Shown: piece after piece, positions 20,600-32,612 of the stretch | Numbering within the stretch: position 1 is the stretch's first letter | Layout: each line of letters begins with the position of its first letter | Source: Gautieria morchelliformis | Lineage: Eukaryota > Basidiomycota > Agaricomycetes > Gomphales > Gomphaceae | Assembly (NCBI GenBank): GCA_015179125.1 | Contig: WHVA01000006.1 | Span: 62,001 to 126,000 of the forward strand | Length of the DNA: 64,000 nucleotides | Reading direction: 5' to 3' | The notes under the pieces: model-generated | What the model was told of the DNA's origin: nothing | Database searches by the model: none | What the model saw: the letters and a program-made list of their open reading frames with translations, nothing else | Translations under genes and position numbers: made by a program

Positions 20600-21985
20600 A
20601 AGCTGTTATGCTACATCAAGTCTGCTAGGAAAACATTTACTTTTTATGTTCTAAAGTTCAACCACCAACTAAAAAATACTATTCTGAGCAAGGGTTCTGC
20701 CAGGCGCATGCTGGCCCTCCATAATGGAGAGCTATATATTTGAGGCTGGAATGCCTGAGAATGGTCATATTGAACTAACTGGCATTAATTGCCAATGCAG
20801 GTATGCCACAATGGTAGTGCGTAGCCACAGCCATATCTTTTGACTCAAGAGATCAAGTCACGCTGGTGTCATGTATTTATTTATTTTCCATTACTTTCTG
20901 CATTTCATGTATTTCTACTATTACTTCTGAACTTCCATTAGTGATTCAGAATTTCAGTTTAGGTAAACACAAAGTACATAAAAGTAATTGAATCAATAGT
21001 TTAGAAATATTCAAAGCTTTAAACCAGAGATGGTTTGAGCACCGGTGATTATAAAGCAAGGCAAAAAAAATCCTTGTTAAGTTAGATCATGTTTATTAAC
21101 TAACTCTGCTGGTGCCTGGGTGATATGACCTTACCTCGTGTTTGGTTCCTAATTATGAAAGGTTATTGGTGTGCGGTCTGATCTGTGGTTATCACGGGTC
21201 TCATTCCTGATTAGCCTAGGGCTATCTATTTACAGTCTGATTTGTGGTTATCACAGACCTAATCAGACCTTGGTTATATATTCTCATCCTGACCATGTTC
21301 CTCTCTAATATCAGGCCTGATTATGCCGACCACCGCCCTGATGACCTGATCAGCCTAATCAGGCCTGATTTAGAAACCTCAAATTTTCTGACAGAATAAT
21401 GGTTGCAAAGGATTTAATTTCTCACAGTTTGGTAGAGGAGTTGCATTTACAAAGTTGGAGTGTCAAAAAAATTATACTTTTATTTCTACATAGTTTTGGA
21501 GCAATTTGGAGCAACTTGCAATTTTCCAAGGACTGCACACCACATAACCACACATGACCTCAGCTCGAAAAATATTTATCTAAATTTATTCCATTTCATT
21601 TGCATTTTTAAAATTAGTTCCATTGTGAGCTAAATTTCATAGCAGTATTGGGGAGCTGCCCACAGGGGTTGATTGTTCCCAAGCTGTGTGGGCAAACCAG
21701 TGGTACCAGATGCACCACATGCTTCCAAGCACTATCCTAGATGAATTTGAGAAGGCTGGGAAGAGATAGAGATTTTATTGTTACAGTGATGTTATCATGT
21801 GATGCAGTCAACGGCTTAGTCAAATGTGTGAAGTGTACAGTGGCCTGAGTTTGGAGGTAGAACCTCACTTACTTCTTCCTCCGAACTCAGGATCATGGAA
21901 CCAGGTCTCACATACTTCTTCCTCCAAACTCAGTTTGGTATAATACATTTACTGCATGCAATAGGTTATTAGCCCTGCACTGTAA
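20600..21985. other. AT-rich noncoding region with short repeats
   Basis: No gene recognised. At 21140-21370 words of the type GTCTGATYTGTGGTTATCAC recur about 60 bp apart, together with palindromic ATCAGGCCTGAT. At 21846-21945, CTGAGTTTGGAGG and its complement CCTCCAAACTCAG form an inverted pair around a second partial copy (ACTTCTTCCTCC). These may be remnants of the LTR of the gypsy relic that follows. Confidence 0.45.
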
Positions 21986-21994
21986 TTGAAGAAG

Positions 21995-24900
21995 AAGTCC
22001 TTAAACATGTCAGACTCAGAAACCAAGCACCGCACTAGAAGTATAAAGCTCACGAGTTTAAATTATAATGTCTGGGCTATTGCATTACAGGGAAACCTCA
22101 TGACCATAAATGTGTGGCCTCATTATGGCCAAGCTAGATGTGAGACCGATGGCCAAAGAGCCAAGAGAAGAAGAAGCACAAGCCAAGGAGTTCCAAGGGT
22201 TCAGTGACTCAGAAGAGGAAGCTGAGAGGGCTGCAACAGGGCTGAGGCAAGGGAAGATCAAGCTGGCAACACCCTTGGATTTTGATGGGGACCAAGATCA
22301 GGGCCAAGCCTTTCTGAACACTTTGCAAACCGGGTCCTGTGTGTGGAGGCAAAGTCCCAAATGCCACATTTATGAACTTGGGCAGACTTTGAGAAAGAGT
22401 TCCTAGACCAGTTCTGCCCAAGGGAGGAGTAGCTCGGCACCCTCACTAAGCTTGAAGAGACTGGCTGGTAACAGGGCAAAGACCCGATCAATGACTACAT
22501 CTACTGGTTCCAGGAACTGATCAACCTCCTGGTGGAATATGATGATGACAAGATGAAGGTCATCAAGTTCCACCAAGGGTTAGACCCAAGCTTGCAGAAC
22601 AAAGTCACCTTGCTTGGAGGTGGTGCCCTGGACTTCAACAATCCCAAAGGATGGTATTGTCATGACCTGTCTATTTCTCTTACCCCACTGCCTCTATGTT
22701 CCCCCTCGTCACTCCCTAGCACCTTCGCCAGAGTTCGCCTCACCCTTCAACCACTCGTCCTCTACATCCACCCTATTCGCTGTTCGCCCCATTCTCCGAA
22801 CCACTATTCACTGCTCGCACATTTCGCCAACAGGCACGCCATCAAATACAATCGATACCATTTACCTGGCATGATGGTTCATCACTAACCCCATCATCTT
22901 CTTAATCCAACCCCTTTGGGTTTTTGTATGGCCAAAGTATGTTCGCAGGGTGTTCCTTCCATTGGTTGCGTGGGATCAACCCAGTGGACGAAGAGTCTGT
23001 GCAGGGTGGCATGTATGCATGTCCCAAGACATGATTTCGTACATAAGTGCCTTCGCCACTTTTACTCTCCGTCGTTTCATGTTCGCACTCTTCCTTCACT
23101 CTATTGTATGTTTATTCTATCTACTTAGTATCATGACTGCGCACCCCTATCCAACCCTGACTCATGACAGCCTCTTTCCTATTCGCTGATACCTTACGAG
23201 CATTTGATATAAGTAGTTTACATTCGCATGTATATTCCCCAGTTCAATTATCATACGTCGTCCATCTTGTGCATACTTGACCTCGCTGTGATCATCGTCT
23301 TGAGCCACCTCCTGGAGATTTCTATCTTCGACCAGAAGAGGACTTAGGCATCACTGGTGAGTTCTCATACTTCATCTTCATTACCTTAGCCTTCGAACTA
23401 TTTTCTGTGCTGTCGGCGAAGGGATTGTCAATACTTAGACAGCCCTTCCATGACACCTTGCACGTTACATCATCAAGTGCCTTTCGCTATGACTGTAGAT
23501 AGGGCGAGCCCCATTCGGGCAACCCTCTTATCTTGTGAACATTCATTGGTTCACCTATTCGCCGAACGGCATACTTATTCGCACAAGTTATTCGGGCATT
23601 TGCTGTGTTCACTAATACATGATATTAACGCCTAGAAACCAATCTTGACAGGTATGAGGCTGCTCAGAAAGTATCCCAAACCAAGATGTGAACGCGGTGT
23701 TCCTTGAGACAAGCTGAGGAATGTCAAGATTGGTTTTTAGGCGTTAATATCGTGTATTAGTGAACACAGTGAATGCCTGAATATCTTGTGCGAATAAGTA
23801 TGCTGTTCGGCGAATAAGTGAACCAATGAATGTTCACGAGATAAGAGGATTGCCCGAACGGGGCTCGCCCTATCTACAGTCATAGCGAAATAGCCTGTGG
23901 CACTTGACGATGTAACGTGCAAGGTATCACAGAAGGGCTGTCTAAGTCTCGACAATCCCTTCGCCAACAGCACAGAAAATAGTTCGAAGGCTAAGGTAAC
24001 GAAGATGAAGTATGAGAACTCACCAGTGATGCCTAAGTCCTCTGCTGGTCGAAGATAGAAATCTCCAAGAGAAGGCTCAAGACAATGATCACAGCAAGGT
24101 CAAGTTTGCACAAGATGGACAACGTATGATAATTGAACTGGGGAATATACATGCGAATGTAAACTACTTATACCGAATGCTCATAAGTATCAGCGAATAG
24201 GAAAGAGGCCGTCACGAGTCAGGGTTGGATAGGGGTGTGCAGTCATGATACTAAGGAGATGGAATAAACATACAATAGAGTGAGGGAAGGGTGCGAACAT
24301 GAAACGACGGAGAGTAAAGGTGGCGAAGGCACTTATGTACGAAACCATGTCTTGGGACCTGCATACATGCCACCCTGCACGGACTCTTCGTCCACTGGGT
24401 TGATTCCACACGACCGATGGAAGGAACGCCCTGCGAACATACTTTGGCCATACGAAAACCCAAAGGGGTTGGATTAAGAAGATGATGGGGTTAGTGATGA
24501 ACCATCACGCCAGGTAAATGGTATCGATTGTATTTGATGGCGTGCCTGTTGGCGAAATGTGCGAGCAGTGAATAGCGGTTCAGAGAATGGGGCGAACAGT
24601 GAATAGAGCGGATGTAGAGGAGTGGTCGAAGGGTGAGGCGAACTCTGGCAAAGGTGCTAGGGAGTGACGAGGGGGAACATAGAGGCAGTGGGGTAACAGA
24701 AATAGACAGGTCATGACAAGGAACTGGCAAACCTGCCCACACCACCTGCACATTCCCAAAGGCAGTAGTGACCCCAACATTCACTCTGTTCTGTGCCCCC
24801 AGGCAAGTGCAGCTCCCATACCCCAAAAAGATGGCCCAGCCCCAATGGATGTGGACCACTTGCATGGAAGCGGCCAGTAACTTGCAACCAGTGCCACAAA

Positions 24901-25620
24901 ATGGGGCACTGTGCTGAGGAATGCCCCCAGCCTTTGACGTCTGGACCATGACCATTGAAGCCGAAAATCCCAGAGGAACTTCAGAGCTTCAAGGATGTCT
25001 TTGCCAAGGAGTCTTTCAACACCCTGCCAACTCGGAGAAACTCAGACCATGCGATCGAACTTGAACCTGGGTCCAAGCTGACAAACTGCAAGGTGTACCC
25101 ACTGTCTCCCTTGGGCCAGATGGAGCTAGACAACTTCCTTCAGGAGAACCTCCACACCAGGAGGATCACCCCATCCAAGTCACCAATGGCATCCCTGGCC
25201 TTCTTCATCAAGAAGAAGGATGGCACCCTCTGGCTTGTGCACAATTACCAAGCCTTGAATGCAATCACCGACGTGAAGTACAGCCTTTCGTCAGTTTTGT
25301 AAACTTCTACCGGTGGTTTATCCAGGACTTCTCCCACCATATTTCCCAAATGTGCCTGACCTCCGATGCCAGATCATATCTTAGCATCATGACACTCAGG
25401 TCACCGGGCAGGCTGGGAGGTAGTAGAAGACATTGGAACTGGTGGTGCAGAACTACTGGTGGCTGCAGGTGTTGAGGTATGTTGGTCAGTACATGAAGTC
25501 CTGTGACCTCTGGCTATGTACCAACCAATGGGGGAACTCATCTGCTTCTGCTTCTGGAGTCTTGGTGAGACACGGTCAGCATTGATTTAATTGTCGAACT
25601 ACTGGAATCCCATGGGTAGT
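21995..25620 (+). mobile_element. Deleted Ty3/gypsy relic interrupted by a foldback element
   Basis: Gag-like pieces occur at 22100-22656 (TPLDFDGDQDQGQAFLNTLQ, then DPINDYIYWFQELINLLVEY and KVIKFHQGLDPSLQNKV). After the foldback come a zinc knuckle (CNQCHKMGHCAEEC, about 24885-24930) and the RT N-terminus at 24955-25302 (FKDVFAKESFNTLPTRR, MASLAFFIKKKDGTLW). A large deletion then joins to FVNFYRWFIQDFSHH (about 25290-25335) and the integrase zinc region (ELVVQNYWWLQVLRYVGQYM, about 25440-25500). The RT catalytic core and RNase H are gone and stops are numerous. It belongs to the same lineage as gypsy-2 (shared SPMASxxFFxKKKDG). Confidence 0.8.
22657..24719. mobile_element. Foldback element with about 1-kb inverted arms
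   Basis: Left arm 22657-23650 and right arm 23722-24719 are reverse complements with scattered mismatches (I estimate about 95% identity) around a 71-bp spacer. The outer ends read TTGTCATGACCTGTC on both sides. The arms encode nothing recognisable; the mirror-image ORFs are artefacts of the palindrome. The element sits in the gag region of the gypsy relic (left flank AAAGGATGGTA, right flank GGAACTGGCAAA). No convincing target duplication is visible. If transcribed it would form a hairpin RNA of about 1 kb stem length. Confidence 0.9.
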
Positions 25621-26583
25621 GTCATGAGCTGAAATTTATTCTGCCAATTTCCGGCAATGGCAGAAAAATGGCAGAAGTACCCTTTTGCAAAGTGTGGCAG
25701 AATACAGCAGAAAGTTTTTCATGGTAATTTTACAAGTTAAACCTTTAGTAGACACCAGCCCCATTTGCTCTTTTTTCACTATTTGTTGCTATGGGTTATG
25801 GTAAACAAACAGTGCCTTGCACTTAGTGGATATCCCCGAACCAACCCATTGAAATGCAACTTTTCCCACTGGAACTGATTCTTTGACTTTTCGACAGGTT
25901 CTATTGGTATTTACACTAACTAGAGTGGTTTATATACTGAATCCTCAGTAGGTCCACCCAATAGGATCCATTGGGTTGACTACCCACAATGGAGGTGGAC
26001 CGGCCGGAAGGATAACCTCACTGGCTAGGGCCGGGCTCGCATGCATGCGGCGCGGATGGTTCTGGCAGCGAAGCATCGACCGTATCCTCGGCGACCAGAA
26101 CTACAAAGAATGAGTTCACTGTAGTTCTGGTATTGAGCGTTGTAGGCAAGCAAAGGGTGGCCCGGAACGGTATGAGGGAGGCTGAGAGCGGGTTGAGGGA
26201 AGGCAAACGGCAAACTTGGCAGCTCCATGCACCGACCAGCCGACAAATAAATTCTCCGCATGGCCATGTGCAAACAAACGGTTACATTGCGCAACTACAA
26301 CCCAGTTTATCGCCTCTCCCTCGATTACTACTGCTACTGTTAGTCGAAAACGCATACCACTATTGAAACCGTCGGAATATGTCACTACGCGGTACAAGAC
26401 AGATATTCATACACAATAACATGAAACAGCAGGGACACAGTGACAAATCATGGGACAAGCGTGTCTGATACATAGAATAAGATTATCAGGGACGGGAATG
26501 CCTCAAGCACGCGAGAAGCCATAGAAGACGCCGACACGCAGCACTGCCAGAGAAGGTGTGATGTTCAGTGAGAGGGTTAACGA
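25621..26583. other. Intergenic, no assignable gene
   Basis: Overlapping short ORFs on both strands at 26018-26420 have no recognisable domain. This is the 3' side of the epoxide hydrolase gene and probably holds its terminator. Confidence 0.4.
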
Positions 26584-28280
26584 TCAGAAGGAAGGCCGCA
26601 ATATGTTTTGCAGGTGCCTCTGAACGCCGAAATTAAAGATGTTGGCGGAAGTTGGTGTGCCAGCAGTGCTTCTGAAGTTTGCACCAATCATCTCGATGAC
26701 GTCATTGGCATAGACATCAGGAACCTCCGAAGGCGCAAAATGTCCGCCGTGATGATGCTCTGCAAGTTGACGTTAGCGATACTAAGACGTGAGATCGAAG
26801 GTAAGACGATACCTTTATAGTACGTGAGGTTGCCTATGCCTCGAAGATACGCTTCAGGATGGCGACTGCATAAAATGATTACAGATTGTGGTGACGAGAA
26901 TGCTCTAAAAGACTTACATTCCTTCCCATCGGAAAGAACTATACCCAAAGGGCTTGTCGTTATTGGATTTAACATCGCTCGAGGAGAATCCGACATTCTG
27001 GGCGTAGATGTACAGCGAGGTTGGGAAGGATTCGGTAAGGTAATACAGGGAAACGGTGGTAAGAATTTGTGTAACGTCGACCTTAGATGGATCGGACCCT
27101 GTATCGACCAATCTGTAAGATCAATGTTTGCGACGACAATAAAACAAGATTTTACAATCGTGATATTTCTCAGCGATCCAGGCCAGTTGGGCCATCGGGC
27201 TGTCAGCCATCGCGAGTCCTAGAGTCCATGGCTGCGTGAAGAAATTGAGGGCGTTAGACGGAATTGTCCAAGTCAGATTACTCAATAAGTAATTACCCGA
27301 GTCTGGTGAACCATGAAATAGGCTGCACCAGTTTGGAAAAACAGGGCTCCATTTTCAGCCCCAGAACGTTCAAAGTCGCTCAGTTGCACGCCGGCAGAAG
27401 TCAAAATATCCAGAGACGGAGGAATAATGGCGAAGAAATTGAAATGTGCAGCCCTGGCCAGCGGATATTCATTCAAAAGGCACCAATTGATTGCTGCTCC
27501 CTGTAAGTTGGTCAGGAAAGACAAGGCGACCGAGGAACACCATTACGAACCCAGTCCGTACCGGCGACGCTGTACCCTGCTTTATATCCTAGAACGTCGA
27601 CCATCAGGGTATTCCACACTCGGGCAGTATCATTTACTGTCCACACTTGTGGGGGTGGCCCTGAAAACGCAAACCCGGGCAGCGAGGGAATCACCAAGTC
27701 AAATGACACATTCCGCCCGGACTTTAAGGTGTTAGACCGTGTGAGCGTATCGACTACAGGAAGGAATTCCAAAAACGATCCTGCGTCGACTGGTCACAAG
27801 ATGAAATATCTATATAGGGGAAGCAACGAACCGGGCCAACCATGGCTGAGAATGATAGGTATCACCTCAGTTCCGGGCGGTGCAGTGGACTTGGCGTGTA
27901 CGAAGTGAATGTCCAATCCTTCCACGTGAGTCATGTAATGATTGAAGCTGTGTGGCGTCAGGGTGGAGTGGGAAGTGGGAAGAAAGTATGCCAATTTACC
28001 TGTTCATGTAGTCCTGGCGATTCTCCCAGTTGAATTCTTCGAGCCAGGATTTCCGTAGGGCATGTAGCCATTGTACGTCGATGCCAGGGGTGGGGGAAGC
28101 GGGGGTGGTAATAGAGGGTAACGCTGACGGGACGCGAGAGTTTCGAACAAGGTCGTTCATACGAGACGTGCCATGGGACAACGCAACATGGAATGGGCGA
28201 ACGATGTGGGCCTCGACCACGGCTGCCAGAAGGACGACGAGCAGGACGACGAGCAAGGTGTGTGGACAAAGATGATGCAT
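26584..28280 (-). CDS. Epoxide hydrolase, EHN (microsomal-type), secreted or membrane
   Basis: ATG at 28280 (MHHLCPHTLLVVLL) gives a strongly hydrophobic signal or anchor helix ending VVEAH. Exons joined through about seven short introns give the EHN lid (LRKSWLEEFNWENRQDYMN), VEGLDIHFVHAK, the oxyanion motif SHGWPG, then FDLVIPSLPGFAFSGPPP and the nucleophile elbow GTDWG (Asp between Thr and Trp, split by an intron). The cap region and the terminal catalytic His in EHHHGGHFAPSEVP follow, with the end at RHLQNILRPSF. Known reaction: opening of epoxides to diols through an Asp ester intermediate, used in xenobiotic and secondary metabolism. One acceptor had to be chosen carefully (CGATACAG) to give EKYHDWSDPSK. 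No nonsense codon is needed. A TATA-like TTATATTTAT lies about 55 bp upstream of the ATG. Confidence 0.88.
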
Positions 28281-30768
28281 GGGGTGGAATGGGTGGCCAA
28301 AGTTAGCCAAGACTGAGTATTTAACAGCAGATAAATATAAAGATCTATGTCAGCTGAAGTTGACCCAGAATGCTCCCCGAAGAGGGCAGTTAACCCGGAG
28401 TTAACTACCCAATCACCCGGAGCCGCCGGCAAGAATGCAGCGCCTCATCATGACATTAGGAACAACCGCCTCAGAATTAAGAGTGTCCCAGGACAATGGG
28501 GGAGGGACCGGTCACGGTATAGCAAGGCGATGGGGGTGTGTACCTCCGCCAAGAAACGCCGTCGACATCCGTGTGGCGCTGCAAGCGAGATGGAATAAGG
28601 ACCGTAACGGACAACTAAACATACTCGATCAAATGAGTATTAGAGCGGGTTTAAAATGCACACCTACTTCAACATGGGATCCACGCCGTCGTAATTGAGG
28701 CAAGCGGATCGATAAAGTGGCCTGCCCAAAGATGACGCGCGTCTACATTGAGCGTTCATGTCTTAGCCCTCCAGGAAGGATATGATTAGGATGAGTATAG
28801 TCTGATGTGGCCTGGGATAGGATTCAACGCCTCGCGCGGCTGCAGTGTACGGTGTACGCGCAAAAGCCGCGGGATTATAGTCCCATGCAGGAGCCACAAC
28901 TGAGTAGCGCGGCTATCCATGTCGACTCGGCACCGCGGACACTCTTGAATTTGTCCTCGTGACGCGGCAGCTGACCAGGCTTGATATGAGTTCGTGGTGC
29001 CCAGTTGTTTTTTTACGGTTGTTGCAAGGCGAGGCTAATTACTCCTTATGTAAGCTGGTCACGTTTATGTCACACGGCCGTCATGTTGCGCTCCATCACT
29101 GAGTTCAACGTCCATTTCTGCTGGCCTCCTCCAAGCTCCACTCAATGCTTTCTACGACGAACAGGGCGGATATGAATTTCGATGTTGCGATGGATTATAC
29201 CGGGCCGTACGGCTCGAGAGGCCTGCATGCATTATGCATAGTTTTTTGTTCACCAATGAACTGATGGCTTCCTTCGAATGAATCTCAGCGTTCTCCGCTC
29301 AAGATTTGGAGTTCTATCTGGCAGAGGAAGCACAATGTGCCCAATGGCCTCTGATGCTAACACGCGCTGTGGGCAGTCAATCAACATACATTCGCCACGC
29401 CAGACTTACACTGCAACGAGTATAACGAGTATACGACTGTCTTGTTCAGGTGAGTATCTTATGCACACAGCTTCTGCTTCAACTTAAATCGGTACCTGCA
29501 GCGGGTGCATCGGACGCTAGAACCAGCCGTTCTCCATTCTTTATTTCACGGATGATCTCCACCCTCAAATGACTTCTGCCTGGGACTTTAACACGCTGCA
29601 GGCTGAATCAAACCGTACCTATCGATGACGGGATCGGCCCTCTAACTGTACTAAATTTAGCCGGACGGTTTTCCGAGTGATGCGGACGATGCTTTGCAGG
29701 GCATTTATCTGCCTTTACTTTTCGCTCAATACATAGCGAACCTGGTGGTGGGTTAGATCCCAGCTGGAAATTATACACATTTGAGTTGGATCTTAGTCCA
29801 TCATTACTCGGAGGATAAGTACGTGTAAACGCCATATACTTCTGAGATGGTAGTGCGGACGGAGGCGGTGGTGAGAGCAAGTTTCTGAAGTGACTTATAC
29901 CAAATGGGGCCTCCATCGACTTGGGAGGCACAAGCGGGACCATGTTGGGTGTGGATCGATCATTGATACATTAATTAAGGCTTCGCTGTCGCACGCGTTG
30001 GGGCATATTTTGTGGCGAATGCCATCCATAGCAGGCAAAGGCCAGGGAAAGCATCCCCTTCTCCTCGGCTGGGTCTAGGAAGCCACGATAAGCTCACATG
30101 AACCTACAAGTGCCAAGCGGCTCAGAAGGCAGTAGCCAGACTCGTCCGTGTTGGTCAGATTTTACAGCCGTTCCGCTTGTTCGGCGGCCATCTCGGATTC
30201 ATACGGTGCCCTCTTCAGCTTCTCCTCGGAGAGCCCATAGCTCAAGGGGAATAGGTCCCTAGACGAATGGCAGCACGCCAACAGAGCATCCCGGTTCTCA
30301 CGCGAACTATGGTCCCGAAGTTGAACCACGAATACAAGTCCGGAACCAGCGAACCTACAGAGTTGGACTGGTTGGACTGGTTGAGGGCTAGAGATACGGG
30401 AAAGGACTATTCGTCTAACACCTGTGAATATCTCTCCTGAGTCGGTCCCGGCGAGAAAAAGTGAATTCAAGGCTGTGCATGAAGATCCAGACAAGAAGAT
30501 GTCACTGCATGAGATTTTCGCCCATAAAAAAAACTTTGTTTAGAGGATTGCCTTACTTGGTGCTCAGGCTGCTTGAAACGTCGCACAAAAGTCACAGCGC
30601 TCCAATATGACCTATTATATAATAAGCGAGTTGCATGTAAAATTACTATATCCGCGCCGTGTACAACTGGACCACGCTATTCACTAAACAATCCAGCCAC
30701 TCGACGCCATGATGAGCCTTACGCTATAGCATAAGACTGAGACATTTCCACGTAGGACAGACAAAGGT
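28281..30768. other. Intergenic, possible short minus-strand ORFs, unassigned
   Basis: The first 100 bp hold the epoxide hydrolase promoter. At 29608-29943 (Pro/Ser-rich, 111 codons) and 30162-30494 (110 codons ending EKLKRAPYESEMAAEQAERL) the minus strand has ORFs of fairly protein-like composition. They have no domain that I recognise and no clear ATG start in the second case. They could be exons of one small gene; I cannot support it. Confidence 0.35.
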
Positions 30769-32612
30769 TTAATCAACTTTGACTGCGACGAAATTTCTCG
30801 TGAGTAGATTGAAGATGCTTCCGAAGAGGAGCGCGACCAGGGTGCTGCTCATGATGATCACGTTATATGGCATGCTGAAATCCGGCGTGGCAAGATCCAC
30901 AAGCAGGGCATTAGTATACATCCGCGGAAGCGAGCTGCCGTTCGAGGAGTTCCAGGGAAGAGGCACCAGTACCGCAGGGGGAAGATCCCATCCACGCTGC
31001 GCGTCTGGTGGGTGCTCCGTGTATCGCAGGAACGTCTTGTCAAACGCTAGTGTGAGATGCACAGTGCTTCGGGGTGGGAGAAGCAGGGTCGGCTCGAAAA
31101 GAGTGGGATAGTTGGCTGTAGTAGGGAAATATATGAGTTCCTGAAGGACGTCGTCCCGGGGCTGGAGGTCTTCGTTTACACTGATAGTAAGCGTGTGAAG
31201 ATAGAACTTTACAATCCACGGGGGAGTTTCCAGATACGCCACACGCTGTGCTTCCTCGAGCGTATTTGTCAACGATACATGTAAACGCCCCTTAGCCTGT
31301 GATGTCCCGGTATGGGAACGAACAATGGAGAGTGGTGCCAAGGATACAGGTTCGGAGGCTGTCACACGCCGTTCAGTGAACTGGTGCCGATTGAGCAAAA
31401 CAAGCACACACGATACGCAAAAATCGACTCGTGGATATAACTCAAGCCGATATTTAATGGCTCTGTAACTGCACACGACTTTTTCAATGACAGGGAAATA
31501 GAGGGGGAGTGGGCCACTTACCGTGGCGAATGTCGTATATAGCTGTGCCATTTTCAAGTCTAGCTGACTCTGGAGATATTGTATGTGTTGTGTTGATGGG
31601 TAGATCGAGCGTGACTATGCTTGTCTGCGCGACTGGACACGGAGTATCAATGGTCCTTTCGAAAATATCTGAAAACGACCAGTCTAATACTAAGCGTTAA
31701 TATTTCTGCATGTCTGTCAGAGTAGCCGGCTACCTCGATTTTTCTGGGTCTTGAGACGGACAGGATTGAACACGGCTTGCACACCAAGTTGCACCTCGAC
31801 CCCCTCGTCCGAGTTCCACAGAACGCGTATGCTTATACCGTGCCAGTCGGCATCAAAGAGCCGATGCGGGTTGAGCAGTGATGCAATTCCGGAACGAGAT
31901 TTGCAGGGTAGAAGTTTGAGAAAGGGGGTGAGGTTTTCAGTACATATGTTTTCAGACGGATGGGAAGCGTATGTTAAGCGATGTGGCATGCCTAAAGTCG
32001 AAATCAGCACACGGGGGGGGGGGGGTGTAGTCTGACAAGCGTACCGGCAGGAAGGTCCCCGTCAGGTTGGAAAGCATAAACAGGTGAAGTAGTACGACGC
32101 TCGTCGAGTTCGCCCAAGGAAGCACAGAAGAGACCTGCAAGGGCATTCCGCAGGCCTTGCCAACGTGCATTAAACCTTCCTCCTATTCGTTAAACACACG
32201 TAGACGTGGACATTCATTAAACCTCCACCTTCCATCGCTGTTGTCTCCCATCCACGCCCATAGTTCTGCCCCACTTGCCACACCTGGATCATCCGGGTGA
32301 CCCCACGAGCTGTAATCCCATTTACCTGCATTGAGGGAAAGATGCAGCTCGGTTACTGCGTATTCACGAATTATCTGGCCAAGAGCCAGCGGGAACACGT
32401 TGTAGTGTTGAGCTATAATATAAGCAAGCGGGTGCCACGATGAGGAACAAAGTATAGTGCGTTCCACGGGGCTCACATTCGTCGTCAACATGTAATGTGG
32501 CTGGAGAGCGTGGCACAGCACCTGTGAGTAACGTTTTGAAGGAGAAGTGTGTGTACACGCGACCATCCTGTAACGGCCGTATGTGAAGTCCTTCATTGAA
32601 GTGCTCGGCCAT
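30769..32612 (-). CDS. GPI16: GPI transamidase subunit PIG-T (Gpi16)
   Basis: The exons, in order, read: MAEHFNEGLHIRPLQDGRVY; then across an intron DDESQHYNVFPLALGQIIREY and ELHLSLNAGKWDY; then GAELWAWMGD, RWQGLRNALAGLFCASLGEL, CTENLTPFLKLLPCK and LFDADWHGISIRVLWN; then NRDWSFSDIFERTID. The final 262-codon exon ends in the luminal motif RGWDLPPAVL, VDLATPDFSMPYNVI and a single membrane helix (IIMSSTLVALLFGSIFNLL). Known role: PIG-T is the ER-luminal subunit that links the GPI transamidase complex to the catalytic PIG-K. The start is unclear: an ATG at 32695 begins MALGLLAV, as a signal peptide would, but meets TAG after eight codons, and the conserved frame opens at 32612. A missed intron or frameshift is likely there. 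One intron contains a C12 run (32019-32030). Confidence 0.88.

Noticed and set aside
22532-24955. Mirror-image ORFs on both strands (for example 22614-22874 plus, 24491-24955 minus)
   Set aside because: They arise because the foldback arms are reverse complements; the translations are low-complexity and have no family.
30162-30494. 110-codon minus ORF ending in a charged helix
   Set aside because: Possible exon, but no ATG start, no family and no supported partner exons.
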